From assembly GCF_014656215.1 (NCBI RefSeq), contig NZ_BNBZ01000037.1, positions 1 to 64,000 on the forward strand: 64,000 nucleotides of DNA, written 5' to 3'. The notes below the pieces were generated by a model. The model did not search any database. It worked only from the letters and a program-made list of their open reading frames with translations, and was not told the DNA's origin. This DNA comes from Streptomyces zaomyceticus. GTDB lineage: Bacteria > Actinomycetota > Actinomycetes > Streptomycetales > Streptomycetaceae. Shown piece after piece: positions 1 to 7,863 of the stretch; position 1 is the stretch's first letter, and every line of letters starts with the position of its first letter. The translations under genes were made by a program, and so were the position numbers.

Positions 1-45
1 GGGCTCATAACCCAGAGGTCGCAGGTTCAAATCCTGTCCCCGCTA
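1..45 (+). tRNA. tRNA-fMet (CAU), 3' part only
   Basis: The window opens inside a tRNA. The anticodon arm GGGCTCATAACCC carries a CAU anticodon, and the three G:C pairs at the base of its stem are the hallmark of initiator tRNA. It is followed by the variable loop, a T arm (GCAGG-TTCAAAT-CCTGT) and the acceptor strand CCCCGCTA. No CCA is encoded. The 5' half lies upstream of the window. Confidence 0.93.
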
Positions 46-57
46 CTCAGTAGCAAC

Positions 58-92
58 GAAGGCCCGGATCCATTCACTGGATCCGGGCCTTC
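58..92 (+). terminator. Terminator hairpin after the tRNA
   Basis: A perfect stem of about 15 bp closes on a short TTCAC loop and ends in TTCGTC, directly downstream of the tRNA. It is probably the tRNA terminator. Confidence 0.75.
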
Positions 93-119
93 GTCGTGTG
101 CGGGTGCGTCAGGTGTCGA

Positions 120-147
120 GCGCCGTGCTCATGGCGCCGTGCTCATG
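120..147. repeat. Tandem 14-bp direct repeat
   Basis: GCGCCGTGCTCATG occurs twice head to tail in the short gap between the tRNA terminator and the catR terminator. No function is apparent; replication slippage is the simplest explanation. Confidence 0.6.
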
Positions 148-149
148 AA

Positions 150-175
150 GAAGCCCCCGCCGGAGCGGGGGCTTC
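150..175 (-). terminator. Terminator of catR
   Basis: An 11-bp GC-rich perfect stem (GAAGCCCCCGC / GCGGGGGCTTC) with a CGGA tetraloop lies 20 bp beyond the catR stop codon. It could work in both directions. Confidence 0.7.
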
Positions 176-195
176 ACAAAGGTGTCCGAGGCGAA

Positions 196-615
196 TCAGG
201 CGGTGCCGGCGCAGCTCGGGCAGATGCCCCGGTACGTGACCTCGACGTTCGAGATCGTGAAGCCGAAGCGCTCGGTGTCCGGCAGGTCCGCCAGCGGGTC
301 GCCGCCCGGGTGGACGTCACGGATCGCGCCGCAGCGGCCGCAGACCAGGTGCTGGTGCGGCCGGTGGGCGTTGGGGTCGTAACGCTTGGCGCGGCCGTCG
401 GTGGCGACCTCGAGGACCTCGCCGAGGGTCACCATCTCGCCCAGCGTGTTGTAGACGGTCGCCCGCGAGATCTCGGGGAGTCGCGTCACGGCACGGGCGT
501 GGACCTCGTCGGCGGTCAGATGGACGTGATCACCGTCGAGGACTTCGGCCACGACGCGCCGCTGCGCGGTCATCCGCCAGCCGCGTCCGCGCAGTCGTTC
601 CAACAGGTCACTCAT
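196..615 (-). CDS. catR: Fur/PerR-family peroxide regulator, CatR-like
   Basis: This 139-residue Fur-family protein has an N-terminal winged helix (TAQRRVVAEVL ... SRATVYNTLGEM) and a C-terminal dimerisation/metal domain with the HPHQHLVC-type His cluster and two CxxC motifs (CGRC near 92-95, CPSC near 132-135) for structural zinc. It is divergent from a catalase gene. In Streptomyces coelicolor this is the arrangement of CatR, a PerR-like repressor that controls catA and itself and is released by peroxide. A perfect inverted repeat in the shared intergenic region is the likely operator. The family is certain; the CatR assignment rests on the neighbour. Confidence 0.88.
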   Translation of the reverse strand: MSDLLERLRGRGWRMTAQRRVVAEVLDGDHVHLTADEVHARAVTRLPEISRATVYNTLGEMVTLGEVLEVATDGRAKRYDPNAHRPHQHLVCGRCGAIRDVHPGGDPLADLPDTERFGFTISNVEVTYRGICPSCAGTA

Positions 616-674
616 GGGCGAAGCCTAACAGCCGGGGCCGGCTTCCCCGAACGGGTGTGACTTTGGAAGTTCAC

Positions 675-702
675 TTGACTTAGACAATGTCTATTGTAGG
701 GT
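675..702 (+). promoter_or_regulatory. catA promoter with CatR-type operator
   Basis: TTGACT (675-680) and TAGGGT (697-702) are spaced 16 bp apart and suit the main sigma factor. Between them lies the perfect inverted repeat TAGAC-AAT-GTCTA (681-693). A repressor bound there would block the promoter. The position between divergent Fur-family and catalase genes fits autoregulated peroxide control; the repeat is seen, binding is inferred. Confidence 0.65.
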
Positions 703-740
703 CGATCATGGCAGCGCAGGACAGGACGCAGGAGGCACAC

Positions 741-2192
741 GTGACGCAGGGACCGCTCACCACGGAGGCCGGCGCGCCGGTCGCCGACAACCAGAACAGC
801 GAGACGGCGGGCGTCGGCGGTCCGGTCCTCGTGCAGGACCAGCTCCTCCTGGAGAAGCTCGCCCACTTCAACCGTGAGCGCATTCCGGAGCGCGTGGTCC
901 ACGCGCGCGGCGCGGGCGCCTACGGCACCTTCACGCTCACCCGCGACGTCTCGCGGTGGACGCGCGCGGCCTTCCTCTCCGAGGTCGGCAAGGAGACCGA
1001 GACCTTCCTTCGCTTCTCCACCGTCGCGGGCAACCTCGGCGCGGCCGACGCGGTACGCGACCCGCGCGGCTGGGCGCTGAAGTTCTACACCGAGGAGGGC
1101 AACTACGACCTCGTCGGCAACAACACCCCGGTGTTCTTCATCAAGGACGCCATCAAGTTCCCCGACTTCATCCACACCCAGAAGCGCGACCCGTACTCGG
1201 GCTCGCAGGAGGCGGACAACGTCTGGGACTTCTGGGGCCTCTCCCCGGAGTCGACCCACCAGGTCACCTGGCTCTTCGGCGACCGCGGCATCCCCGCCTC
1301 GTACCGCCACATGAACGGCTACGGCTCGCACACGTTCCAGTGGAACAACGAGGCCGGCGAGGTCTTCTGGGTCAAGTACCACTTCAAGACCGACCAGGGC
1401 ATCAAGAACCTCACCCAGGACGAGGCCAACCGGCTCGCCGGCGAGGACCCCGACTCGCACCAGCGCGACCTCCGCGAGGCCATCGAGCGCGGCGACTTCC
1501 CGACCTGGACCGTGCAGGTCCAGATCATGCCCGCGGCCGACGCCGCGACCTACCGCTTCAACCCGTTCGACCTCACCAAGGTGTGGCCGCACGAGGACTA
1601 CCCGCCGATCGAGATCGGCAGGCTGGAGCTCAACCGCAACCCGGAGAACATCTTCGCCGAGGTCGAGCAGTCGATCTTCAGCCCGGCGCACTTCGTGCCC
1701 GGCATCGGTCCGTCCCCGGACAAGATGCTCCAGGGCCGGCTCTTCGCCTACGGCGACGCCCACCGCTACCGCGTCGGCATCAACGCCGACCACCTGCCGG
1801 TGAACCGCCCGCACGCCACCGAGGCGCGCACCCACTCCCGTGACGGCCACCTCTACGACGGCCGCCACAAGGGCGCGAAGAACTACGAACCGAACTCCTT
1901 CGGCGGCCCGTTCCAGACGGACCGGCCGCTGTGGCAGTCCGTCCCGGTCTCCGGCGGGACGGGTGACCACGCCGCCCCGGTCCATGCCGAGGACGACGAC
2001 TTCGTGCAGGCGGGCACCCTCTACCGCCTGATGTCGGAGGGCGAGAAGAGCCGTCTGGTCGGGAACCTGGCGGGCTTCATCGCCAAGGTCTCGCGGGACG
2101 ACATCGCCGAGCGGGCGATCGACAACTTCCGCCAGGCGGACGGTGACTTCGGCAAGCGGCTGGAGGCCGCGGTCCAGGCCCTGCGCGGCTGA
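741..2192 (+). CDS. catA: Monofunctional heme catalase (vegetative)
   Basis: This cytoplasmic enzyme of 483 residues converts hydrogen peroxide to water and oxygen. It shows the distal histidine in VVHARGAGAYG (near residue 54), the heme-pocket Asn in VGNNTPVF, the long catalase core, and the proximal-tyrosine motif RLFAY. The length is typical of small-subunit (clade 3) catalases. The GTG at 741 is chosen because GGAGG precedes it at 731-735 and typical family N-termini begin MTQGPLTTEAG; the longer in-frame ATG at 687 lies inside the operator/promoter. Expression is probably controlled by the divergent Fur-family repressor. Confidence 0.95.
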   Translation: MTQGPLTTEAGAPVADNQNSETAGVGGPVLVQDQLLLEKLAHFNRERIPERVVHARGAGAYGTFTLTRDVSRWTRAAFLSEVGKETETFLRFSTVAGNLGAADAVRDPRGWALKFYTEEGNYDLVGNNTPVFFIKDAIKFPDFIHTQKRDPYSGSQEADNVWDFWGLSPESTHQVTWLFGDRGIPASYRHMNGYGSHTFQWNNEAGEVFWVKYHFKTDQGIKNLTQDEANRLAGEDPDSHQRDLREAIERGDFPTWTVQVQIMPAADAATYRFNPFDLTKVWPHEDYPPIEIGRLELNRNPENIFAEVEQSIFSPAHFVPGIGPSPDKMLQGRLFAYGDAHRYRVGINADHLPVNRPHATEARTHSRDGHLYDGRHKGAKNYEPNSFGGPFQTDRPLWQSVPVSGGTGDHAAPVHAEDDDFVQAGTLYRLMSEGEKSRLVGNLAGFIAKVSRDDIAERAIDNFRQADGDFGKRLEAAVQALRG

Positions 2193-2212
2193 GGGCGCTT
2201 GCCGTAGAGAGG

Positions 2213-2246
2213 GCGGGCCGGATTCCCTTCGGGGAGTCCGGCCCGC
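2213..2246 (+). terminator. catA terminator
   Basis: Arms GCGGGCCGGA and TCCGGCCCGC flank an inner TTCCC/GGGGA extension, 20 bp after the catA stop. A short TTTC follows. The next gene is convergent, so it may serve both strands. Confidence 0.75.
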
Positions 2247-2277
2247 TTTCGCGTGTCCGCGCGCGAACGGGGTCCGT

Positions 2278-2664
2278 TCAGCTCGCGACGCTGTGCAGGG
2301 GGCTCCAGCAGCGGATGATGTCGCGCACCGAGACGACGCCGACGGGACCCCGGTCGTCCAGGACGATGAGGTGCCGGAAGCCGCCGTGCGTCATGGCCTC
2401 GGCGGCCTCCTCCAGGGTCCAGGTGGGGGCGGCGAAGACGACGTCGTGGGTGGTGTGGGCGTCGGCGGTCTCGTGGTCGGGGTCCTGGTCGCGCGCGAGC
2501 GACGTGAGGATGTCCCGTTCGGTGAGGATGCCGAGTCCGGCGTCCCCGTCCAGGACGACGGCCGCGCCGACGCGGCGCGCCGCCATCAGCCGGGCGGCCT
2601 GTCGGAGGGTGTGGGCGGGGCCGATGGTGAGGACCACGGTGCTCATGGCATCACGGACGAGCAT
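2278..2664 (-). CDS. Two-CBS-domain protein
   Basis: A small stand-alone CBS pair (128 residues) with CBS1 (VRDAMSTVVLTI ... GLGILTERDIL) and CBS2 (THDVVFAAPTWTLEEAAEAM ... PVGVVSVRDII). Such pairs form a Bateman module that binds adenosyl ligands; the target is unknown. The ATG at 2664 is preferred over the GTG at 2676 because GGAGGT sits about 10 bp upstream of the ATG and abuts the GTG. It is a single gene facing catA, separated by a terminator. Confidence 0.85.
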   Translation of the reverse strand: MLVRDAMSTVVLTIGPAHTLRQAARLMAARRVGAAVVLDGDAGLGILTERDILTSLARDQDPDHETADAHTTHDVVFAAPTWTLEEAAEAMTHGGFRHLIVLDDRGPVGVVSVRDIIRCWSPLHSVAS

Positions 2665-2865
2665 GGGCGGAGCCACCTCCTTGGCGAAACGTTCCCGCCT
2701 TCAACGAGAACGAGTTCACAAGTTCACAAGTGGGGGGACTCTCAGAGTGACACCGGGGGAGGGGCCCGACAAGGGGGCGCGCGAGGCGCCCCCGGGGGGT
2801 GCGGGCGGCGCTCGACGGGAGGCGGTCGACCGACGAACGGCCGGTGGCGGTCGAGCGGGGAACGG

Positions 2866-3675
2866 TCAGTCCTGCGCGGGTTCCTGGTTCAGATAGCTCA
2901 GCAGCTCGCCGTGGAGCAGACCGTTCGACGCCGCCGCGTTGCCGCTGTGCGGACCGTGCCGCCCGTCCAGACCCGTGTACGTGCCGCCCGCCTCCTGCAC
3001 CACGATCGCCACCGCCGCCATGTCCCACAGCGACAGCTCCGGCTCGGCGCAGATGTCCACGGAGCCCTCCGCGACCATCATGTACGGCCAGAAGTCGCCG
3101 TACGCCCGGGTCCGCCAGCACGCGCGCGTGAGATCGAGGAAACCGTCGAGGCGACCCTGCTCCTCCCAGCCGCTCAGCGAGGAGTACGCGAACGAGGCGT
3201 CCTCAAGGGAGGCCACCTTGGAGACCCCGATCCGGCTCGCGGAGGCCAGACTGCGCCCGGTGTACGCGCCGAGGCCCTTCGCCGCCCACCAGCGCCGGCC
3301 GAGCGCGGGGGCCGACACCACGCCCACCACCGGCTGGAAGCCGGTCTCGCCGGCCTCCATCAGCGCGATCAGGGTCGCCCAGACCGGCACCCCGCGCACA
3401 TAGTTCTTCGTGCCGTCGATCGGGTCGATCACCCAGCGGCGCGGGCCCGAGCCCTCCACGCCGTACTCCTCGCCCAGGATCGCGTCCCGCGGCCTGGCGC
3501 GCTGGAGCTGTCCCCGGATCAGCTCCTCGGCGGCCTTGTCGGCCTCGCTCACCGGAGTCATGTCCGGCTTCGTCTCGACCTTGAGGTCGAGCGCCTGGAA
3601 CCGGTCCATGGTGGCCGCGTCGGCGGCATCGGCGAGGACATGGGCGAGACGCAGATCATCGTGGTAATCGGCCAT
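2866..3675 (-). CDS. hisN: Histidinol-phosphatase, inositol-monophosphatase family
   Basis: This 269-residue protein of the IMPase superfamily has the metal-binding signature in order: GEEYG, then WVIDPIDGTKNYVRG, then ELSLWDMAAVAIVVQEAGG. The actinobacterial members of this subgroup (HisN) dephosphorylate L-histidinol phosphate in histidine synthesis, and the S. coelicolor gene at the equivalent place is hisN. Substrate is assigned by family and position, not by the sequence alone. The ATG at 3675 is chosen because TAGAGT (a -10 element) lies 7 bp upstream, which suggests a leaderless message; the much longer open frame upstream is not coding. Confidence 0.85.
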   Translation of the reverse strand: MADYHDDLRLAHVLADAADAATMDRFQALDLKVETKPDMTPVSEADKAAEELIRGQLQRARPRDAILGEEYGVEGSGPRRWVIDPIDGTKNYVRGVPVWATLIALMEAGETGFQPVVGVVSAPALGRRWWAAKGLGAYTGRSLASASRIGVSKVASLEDASFAYSSLSGWEEQGRLDGFLDLTRACWRTRAYGDFWPYMMVAEGSVDICAEPELSLWDMAAVAIVVQEAGGTYTGLDGRHGPHSGNAAASNGLLHGELLSYLNQEPAQD

Positions 3676-3795
3676 GGTCGGCACTCTATCTCCGTGTGAT
3701 CCCTGTCCGGAGAACCGTCCACCGGCGCCCTTGACAGTGCCCCGACGCCTGCCGACGCTGAGCACGAAAACGATTCCCCGGTCCGGGAGGCGCCG

Positions 3796-4449
3796 ATGCC
3801 GACTGCCCGCGAGGCCCTGCTCGACGCCGCGCTCGCCGCGCTCGCGTACCGGCCCTGGCCCGCCGTGCGGATGGCCGATCTCGCCGGGGCCGCCCGGGTC
3901 TCCCGGCAGACCCTCTACAACGAGTTCGGCAGCAAGGAGGGGCTCGCCCGCGCCCTCGTGCGGTGGGAGGCCGACGCCTATCTCGAGGGCGTCCGGCGGC
4001 TGCTGGCCGATCCGGCCCCGCCGGAGCGGAACCTCGTCGTCGTCGCGGAGTGGATCGTGACCCGGGCCGCCGCCCGGCCCGTGCTGCGGGCCCTGCTCAC
4101 CGGAGCCTGGGACGAGCGGCTGCCGGCGCCCCGGCCGGCCAGGCCGGGAGCGCGCCCCGCGGCCGTGCCCGCCCAGCGCAGCGGCGACGAGGGACCGCCC
4201 GCGCCGGGCGAACTCGTGGCGGCCACCGTGGCCTGCGCGGGCGAGGGGTGGGCGACCGGATGCGAGCTCGTCGTCCGGCTGGCCCTCAGTCATGTCGTGG
4301 CGCCCCCGGTCCCCTCCATGGAGGGGTGGCGGGCGGGCGGTCAGTGCGCGGAGCCGGAGAGCTGGAGCCCGATGACCCCGGCGATGACCAGACTGATCGA
4401 GACGATCTTGAGCGTGGAGACCACGTCGCCCAGGAAGACCATCCCGTAG
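3796..4449 (+). CDS. TetR-family transcriptional regulator
   Basis: The N-terminal 50 residues are a clear TetR helix-turn-helix (MADLAGAARVSRQTLYNEFGSKEGLARALV). The rest (to 217 residues) is a divergent, proline- and arginine-rich ligand domain without a recognisable subfamily. GGGAGG precedes the ATG. The reading frame runs 109 bp into the convergent SMR gene, so the two genes share their 3' ends. It may control that exporter, but this is inference from position. Confidence 0.85.
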   Translation: MPTAREALLDAALAALAYRPWPAVRMADLAGAARVSRQTLYNEFGSKEGLARALVRWEADAYLEGVRRLLADPAPPERNLVVVAEWIVTRAAARPVLRALLTGAWDERLPAPRPARPGARPAAVPAQRSGDEGPPAPGELVAATVACAGEGWATGCELVVRLALSHVVAPPVPSMEGWRAGGQCAEPESWSPMTPAMTRLIETILSVETTSPRKTIP

Positions 4450-4664
4450 ATCGCCGTCCCGGCCGCCCCGATCCCGGTCCACACCGCGTACGCCGGACCC
4501 ACGTCGAGCTTCCGCAGGGCGAGGGTGAGAAGGCCGAAGCTGCCCAGGGCGAAGGCGGCGAACGCGACGGTCGGCCACAGCCGGGTGAAACCGTGCGAGA
4601 GCTTGAGGCAGACCGCGAAGCCGGTCTCGAGAAAGCCGGCCACCACCACCAGCAGCCACGCCAT
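4341..4664 (-). CDS. SMR-family exporter, Gdx/SugE type (guanidinium)
   Basis: A 107-residue, four-helix small multidrug resistance protein. The essential glutamate is at position 13 (AGFLETG). The HGFTRLWP and VGPAYAVWTGIG motifs match the SugE/Gdx branch, whose members export guanidinium in exchange for protons as antiparallel dimers. No guanidine riboswitch was recognised upstream, although a CATAAT -10-like element inside a GTGC-ATAATC-GCAC repeat lies near 4715. Its 3' end overlaps the convergent TetR gene. Confidence 0.85.
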   Translation of the reverse strand: MAWLLVVVAGFLETGFAVCLKLSHGFTRLWPTVAFAAFALGSFGLLTLALRKLDVGPAYAVWTGIGAAGTAIYGMVFLGDVVSTLKIVSISLVIAGVIGLQLSGSAH

Positions 4665-4756
4665 CGTCAGTGCCTCCCACGCCGTCGGTGACTGCTTCGT
4701 CTCACTTGGTGCGATTATGCACTTACCGGTCGTGGTCGTCCGTAAACGCGGACGGC

Positions 4757-5770
4757 TCAGTCGCCCTCGCGTCGCTCCCGGGTCGAGAGCAGTCGGCGCA
4801 GCGAGACCAGCCGCGCCGGATCGGCGTGACCCTCCGCCACCCACGCGTCGAGCGCGCAGTCCTGCTCGTCGTGGCTGCACGCGCGCGGGCAGTTCTCCGT
4901 GCCCGGGACGAGCTCGGGGAAGGCCAGGATCACCCGGGACGGGTCGACGTGGTGCAGGCCGAAGGAGCGCACGCCCGGGGTGTCGATGACCCAGCCGCCC
5001 TCCTTGTCGTTCAGCGGCAGGGCGAGCGCCGAGGTCGTGGTGTGCCGGCCGCGGCCCGTGACCGCGTTGACGACACCCGTGGTGCGCCGGCGGTCCGCCG
5101 GGACGAGGGCGTTCACCAGCGTCGTCTTGCCGACACCGGAGTGCCCGACGAACGCCGTGGTCCGCCCCTTCAGGTGCTCGTGGACCCGCTCGGCCGCGAC
5201 CCCGTCGACGAACTCGTCGCGGGTGGTCACCACATACGGCACGCCCAGCGCGCCGTACATCTCCAGGAGCGTGTCCGGCGGTGCCAGGTCCGACTTGGTC
5301 AGGACGAGCAGCGGGGTGAGCCCGCCGTCGTACGCGGCGACCAGACATCGGTCGATCAGCCGGGGGCGCGGTTCGGGGTCGGCGAGCGCGGTCACGATCG
5401 CCAGCTGATCGGCGTTGGCGACGACCACCCGCTCGTACGGGTCGTCGTCGTCGGCCGTGCGCCGCAGCACCGAGCTCCGCTCGCCGATCCGCACGATCCG
5501 GGCCAGGGTGTCCCGCTCGCCGGACAGGTCACCGACGATCGAGACCCGGTCACCGACCACGGCGGCCTTGCGGCCCAGCTCGCGCGCCTTCATCGCCGTG
5601 ACGATCCGGTCGTCGACCAGACAGGTGAGCCGCCCGCGGTCGACGGTGAGGACCATGCCCTCGACGGCGTCCTCGTGCTTGGGCCGGATGGTGGTCCGGG
5701 GACGGGTGCCCTTGCGGTTGGGCCGCTGGCGGATGTCGTCCTCGTCGGTGTGCTTGCCGTAACGCCGCAT
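4757..5770 (-). CDS. rsgA: Ribosome small-subunit-dependent GTPase RsgA
   Basis: A late 30S-subunit assembly GTPase of 337 residues. It has the circularly permuted GTPase order that defines the family: G4 (TKSD), then G1/P-loop (GHSGVGKTT), then G3 (DTPG). An N-terminal OB fold (GMVLTVDRGRLTCLV) precedes them and a C-terminal zinc knuckle (ENCPRACSHDEQDC) follows. It starts 3 bp after the aroA stop, so the two are surely co-transcribed and probably translationally coupled, an arrangement common in actinobacteria. Confidence 0.95.
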   Translation of the reverse strand: MRRYGKHTDEDDIRQRPNRKGTRPRTTIRPKHEDAVEGMVLTVDRGRLTCLVDDRIVTAMKARELGRKAAVVGDRVSIVGDLSGERDTLARIVRIGERSSVLRRTADDDDPYERVVVANADQLAIVTALADPEPRPRLIDRCLVAAYDGGLTPLLVLTKSDLAPPDTLLEMYGALGVPYVVTTRDEFVDGVAAERVHEHLKGRTTAFVGHSGVGKTTLVNALVPADRRRTTGVVNAVTGRGRHTTTSALALPLNDKEGGWVIDTPGVRSFGLHHVDPSRVILAFPELVPGTENCPRACSHDEQDCALDAWVAEGHADPARLVSLRRLLSTRERREGD

Positions 5771-5773
5771 GGT

Positions 5774-7105
5774 TCAGGCCCCGAGCATTTCGGTCCACAT
5801 CGTCGGGAAGTCGGGCAAGGTCTTCGCCGTCGTCGCCACGTCCTCGATCTCCACGCCCTCGACCGCGAGGCCGATGATCGCGCCCGCCGTCGCCATGCGG
5901 TGGTCGTGGTACGTGTGGAAGACGCCGCCGTGCAGCGGGCGCGGGCGGATGTGGAGACCGTCCTCGGTCTCGGTCACGTCGCCGCCCAGCTCGTTGATCT
6001 CCTTGGTGAGCGCCGCCAGCCGGTCCGTCTCGTGCAGCCGCAGATGGGCGACGCCGCGCAGGGTCGACGGGGAGTCGGCGAGCGCCGCGACCGCCGCGAT
6101 GCCGGGAGTGAGCTCGCCGACCTCGCCGAGGTCCACGTCGATGCCGTGGATCCGGCCGGTACCGGTGAACGTCAGACCGGCCTCGGTCAGCTCGCAGGAT
6201 CCACCCATCTCGGTGAAGATCTCCCGCAGCGCGTCACCCGGCTGGGTGGTGCGCGCCGGCCAGTCCGGGACCGTCACCCGGCCGCCGGTCACCAGGGCGG
6301 CCGCCAGGAACGGCTGTGCGTTCGACAGGTCGGGCTCGACGACCAGGTCCCGGCCGCGCAGCGCGGAGGGGGTCACCCGCCACACGTTCGGGGCGCCGCC
6401 GTGCTCCGGCTCGTCGACCTGGGCGCCGACCGCGCGCAGCATGTCGACCGTCATCCGGATGTGCGGCAGAGAGGGCAGCCGCGAGCCCACGTGCCGTACC
6501 TCGACGCCCTGGTTGAAGCGGGGCGCGGAGAGCAGCAGGGCGCTCACGAACTGGGATGACGAGGAGGCGTCGATCTCGACGGTGCCGCCGTCCAGACCAC
6601 CGGCGCCGTGGACCGTCATGGGCAGCGCGCCCCGGCTCTCGTCGTCGATGCGGGCGCCGAGTACGCGCAGCGCGTCGATCACGCCGTGCAGCGGCCGCTC
6701 GTGGGAACGGGGGTCGCCGTCGAAGCGCACCGGGCCGTCGGCGAGCGCCGCGACCGGGGGCAGGAAGCGCATGACCGTACCGGCGTTGCCGACGTCGACG
6801 GTCGCGGGGCCGCGCAGCGGGGAGGGAAGGATCCGCCAGGCCTCGCCGGAGCCGTCGGGGCCCACGCCCTCCTCGATCTTGACGCCGAGGGTACGGAGCG
6901 CCTCGGCCATCAGGAGGGTGTCGCGGGAGCGCAGCGGGCGGCGCAGCCAGCCGGGCTCGGAGGCCAGCGCGGCGAGGACCAGGGCGCGGTTGGTGACCGA
7001 CTTCGATCCGGGCACGGTGACGGTCGCGTCGACGGCGCCGCGGGCGTACGGGGCGGGCCAGAGGTCGGTGGGCGGGTCGATGTGCGCGGAAGCAGCTGCG
7101 GTCAT
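5774..7105 (-). CDS. aroA: 5-enolpyruvylshikimate-3-phosphate synthase
   Basis: The sixth step of the shikimate pathway, joining shikimate-3-phosphate and phosphoenolpyruvate. About 443 residues with the family landmarks GSKSVTNRALVLAAL, GNAGTVMRFLPP, the HETDR active-site loop and YHDHRMATAGAI. The N-terminal GSKS...NR loop has the usual glyphosate-contact region. The ATG at 7105 is preferred over the GTG at 7114 because a TACAGT -10 lies 7 bp upstream of it, the leaderless pattern seen repeatedly here. It is the first gene of the aroA-rsgA unit. Confidence 0.95.
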   Translation of the reverse strand: MTAAASAHIDPPTDLWPAPYARGAVDATVTVPGSKSVTNRALVLAALASEPGWLRRPLRSRDTLLMAEALRTLGVKIEEGVGPDGSGEAWRILPSPLRGPATVDVGNAGTVMRFLPPVAALADGPVRFDGDPRSHERPLHGVIDALRVLGARIDDESRGALPMTVHGAGGLDGGTVEIDASSSSQFVSALLLSAPRFNQGVEVRHVGSRLPSLPHIRMTVDMLRAVGAQVDEPEHGGAPNVWRVTPSALRGRDLVVEPDLSNAQPFLAAALVTGGRVTVPDWPARTTQPGDALREIFTEMGGSCELTEAGLTFTGTGRIHGIDVDLGEVGELTPGIAAVAALADSPSTLRGVAHLRLHETDRLAALTKEINELGGDVTETEDGLHIRPRPLHGGVFHTYHDHRMATAGAIIGLAVEGVEIEDVATTAKTLPDFPTMWTEMLGA

Positions 7106-7126
7106 GGAACTCACTGTACGGGGGAG

Positions 7127-7813
7127 TCAGAAGCCCAGGAGCCAGCGGCCGCCGCCGATCAGGGCGCAGATCGCGACCGCGTGGAAGAAGAAGAGCCATA
7201 CCCCGGCGGGCACATGGGTGAGCCGCGCCAGCTGGTCGGCGTCCGAGTCGGGGGCGCCGCCGTGGCGCCGTTTCGCCTGGAGTTCGAAGGCCGGGCGGAC
7301 CCCGCCGAGCAGCAGGAACCAGACCGCCGCGCAGGCGAAGGTCGACTGGACCTCGGGACCGCCCAGCAAGGAGACGAGGAGGAACGCCGCGCTCGTGAGG
7401 ACGACCGTGAGGATCCCGTACGCGTTGCGGACCATCACGAGCAGTGCGAGGAGCAGGACGGTGGCGATCCACAGGAGCAGGGTGACCCGGTGGGTGCCGA
7501 GCAGGGCGGCGCCGCCGAGGCCGAGCAGCGGGGCCGCGGGGTAGCCGGCGGCCAGGGTGAGGACCACGCCGAGGCCGGTCGGGCGGCCCCGGCTCACGGT
7601 CAGTCCACTGGTGTCCGAGTGGAGCCGGATCGCCTCGAGGCGACGGCCGGTGGCGAGGGCGACGAGCCCGTGCCCGCCCTCGTGGGCGATGGTGATCGCG
7701 TTGCGGGCCGGCAGCCAGAGCGCGCGGAAGACGACCAGGCTCAGCGCGCACCCGCCGGTGAGGTAGACGATCCACTCGTCCGGAGGAGGCTGGGTGCCGA
7801 GGATCTCTGTCAT
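7127..7813 (-). CDS. M50-family membrane metallopeptidase
   Basis: A polytopic membrane protein (228 residues, about six hydrophobic segments) with the zinc motif HEGGH (HExxH) just after the first helix and a later helix GYPAAPLLG in the place of the family's second metal-ligand motif. It belongs to the compact M50B-like group found widely in actinobacteria; no substrate is known. The start at 7813 (MTEILGTQ) is preferred to one 16 codons upstream, which would overlap the divergent SRAP gene. The aroA promoter lies 12 bp beyond its stop. Confidence 0.8.
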   Translation of the reverse strand: MTEILGTQPPPDEWIVYLTGGCALSLVVFRALWLPARNAITIAHEGGHGLVALATGRRLEAIRLHSDTSGLTVSRGRPTGLGVVLTLAAGYPAAPLLGLGGAALLGTHRVTLLLWIATVLLLALLVMVRNAYGILTVVLTSAAFLLVSLLGGPEVQSTFACAAVWFLLLGGVRPAFELQAKRRHGGAPDSDADQLARLTHVPAGVWLFFFHAVAICALIGGGRWLLGF

Positions 7814-7863
7814 TTCTCGGACGGCTCCTCGGTCGGGTTCGGGATCGTGGCAGTGTGGCACGT

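Noticed and set aside
1..195. Integration site at the tRNA 3' end
   Set aside because: No integrase gene or duplicated tRNA end follows; the next genes are conserved catR-catA.
2866..4680. A 604-codon open frame spanning hisN and the region upstream
   Set aside because: Only the 3' part is hisN. The upstream portion is a high-GC shadow opposite the TetR gene and the SMR gene in another frame; it lacks family similarity.
4665..4756. Guanidine riboswitch upstream of the Gdx/SugE-like exporter
   Set aside because: The leader has no pair of ACGR-loop hairpins (guanidine-II) and no other guanidine-class core that I could recognise.
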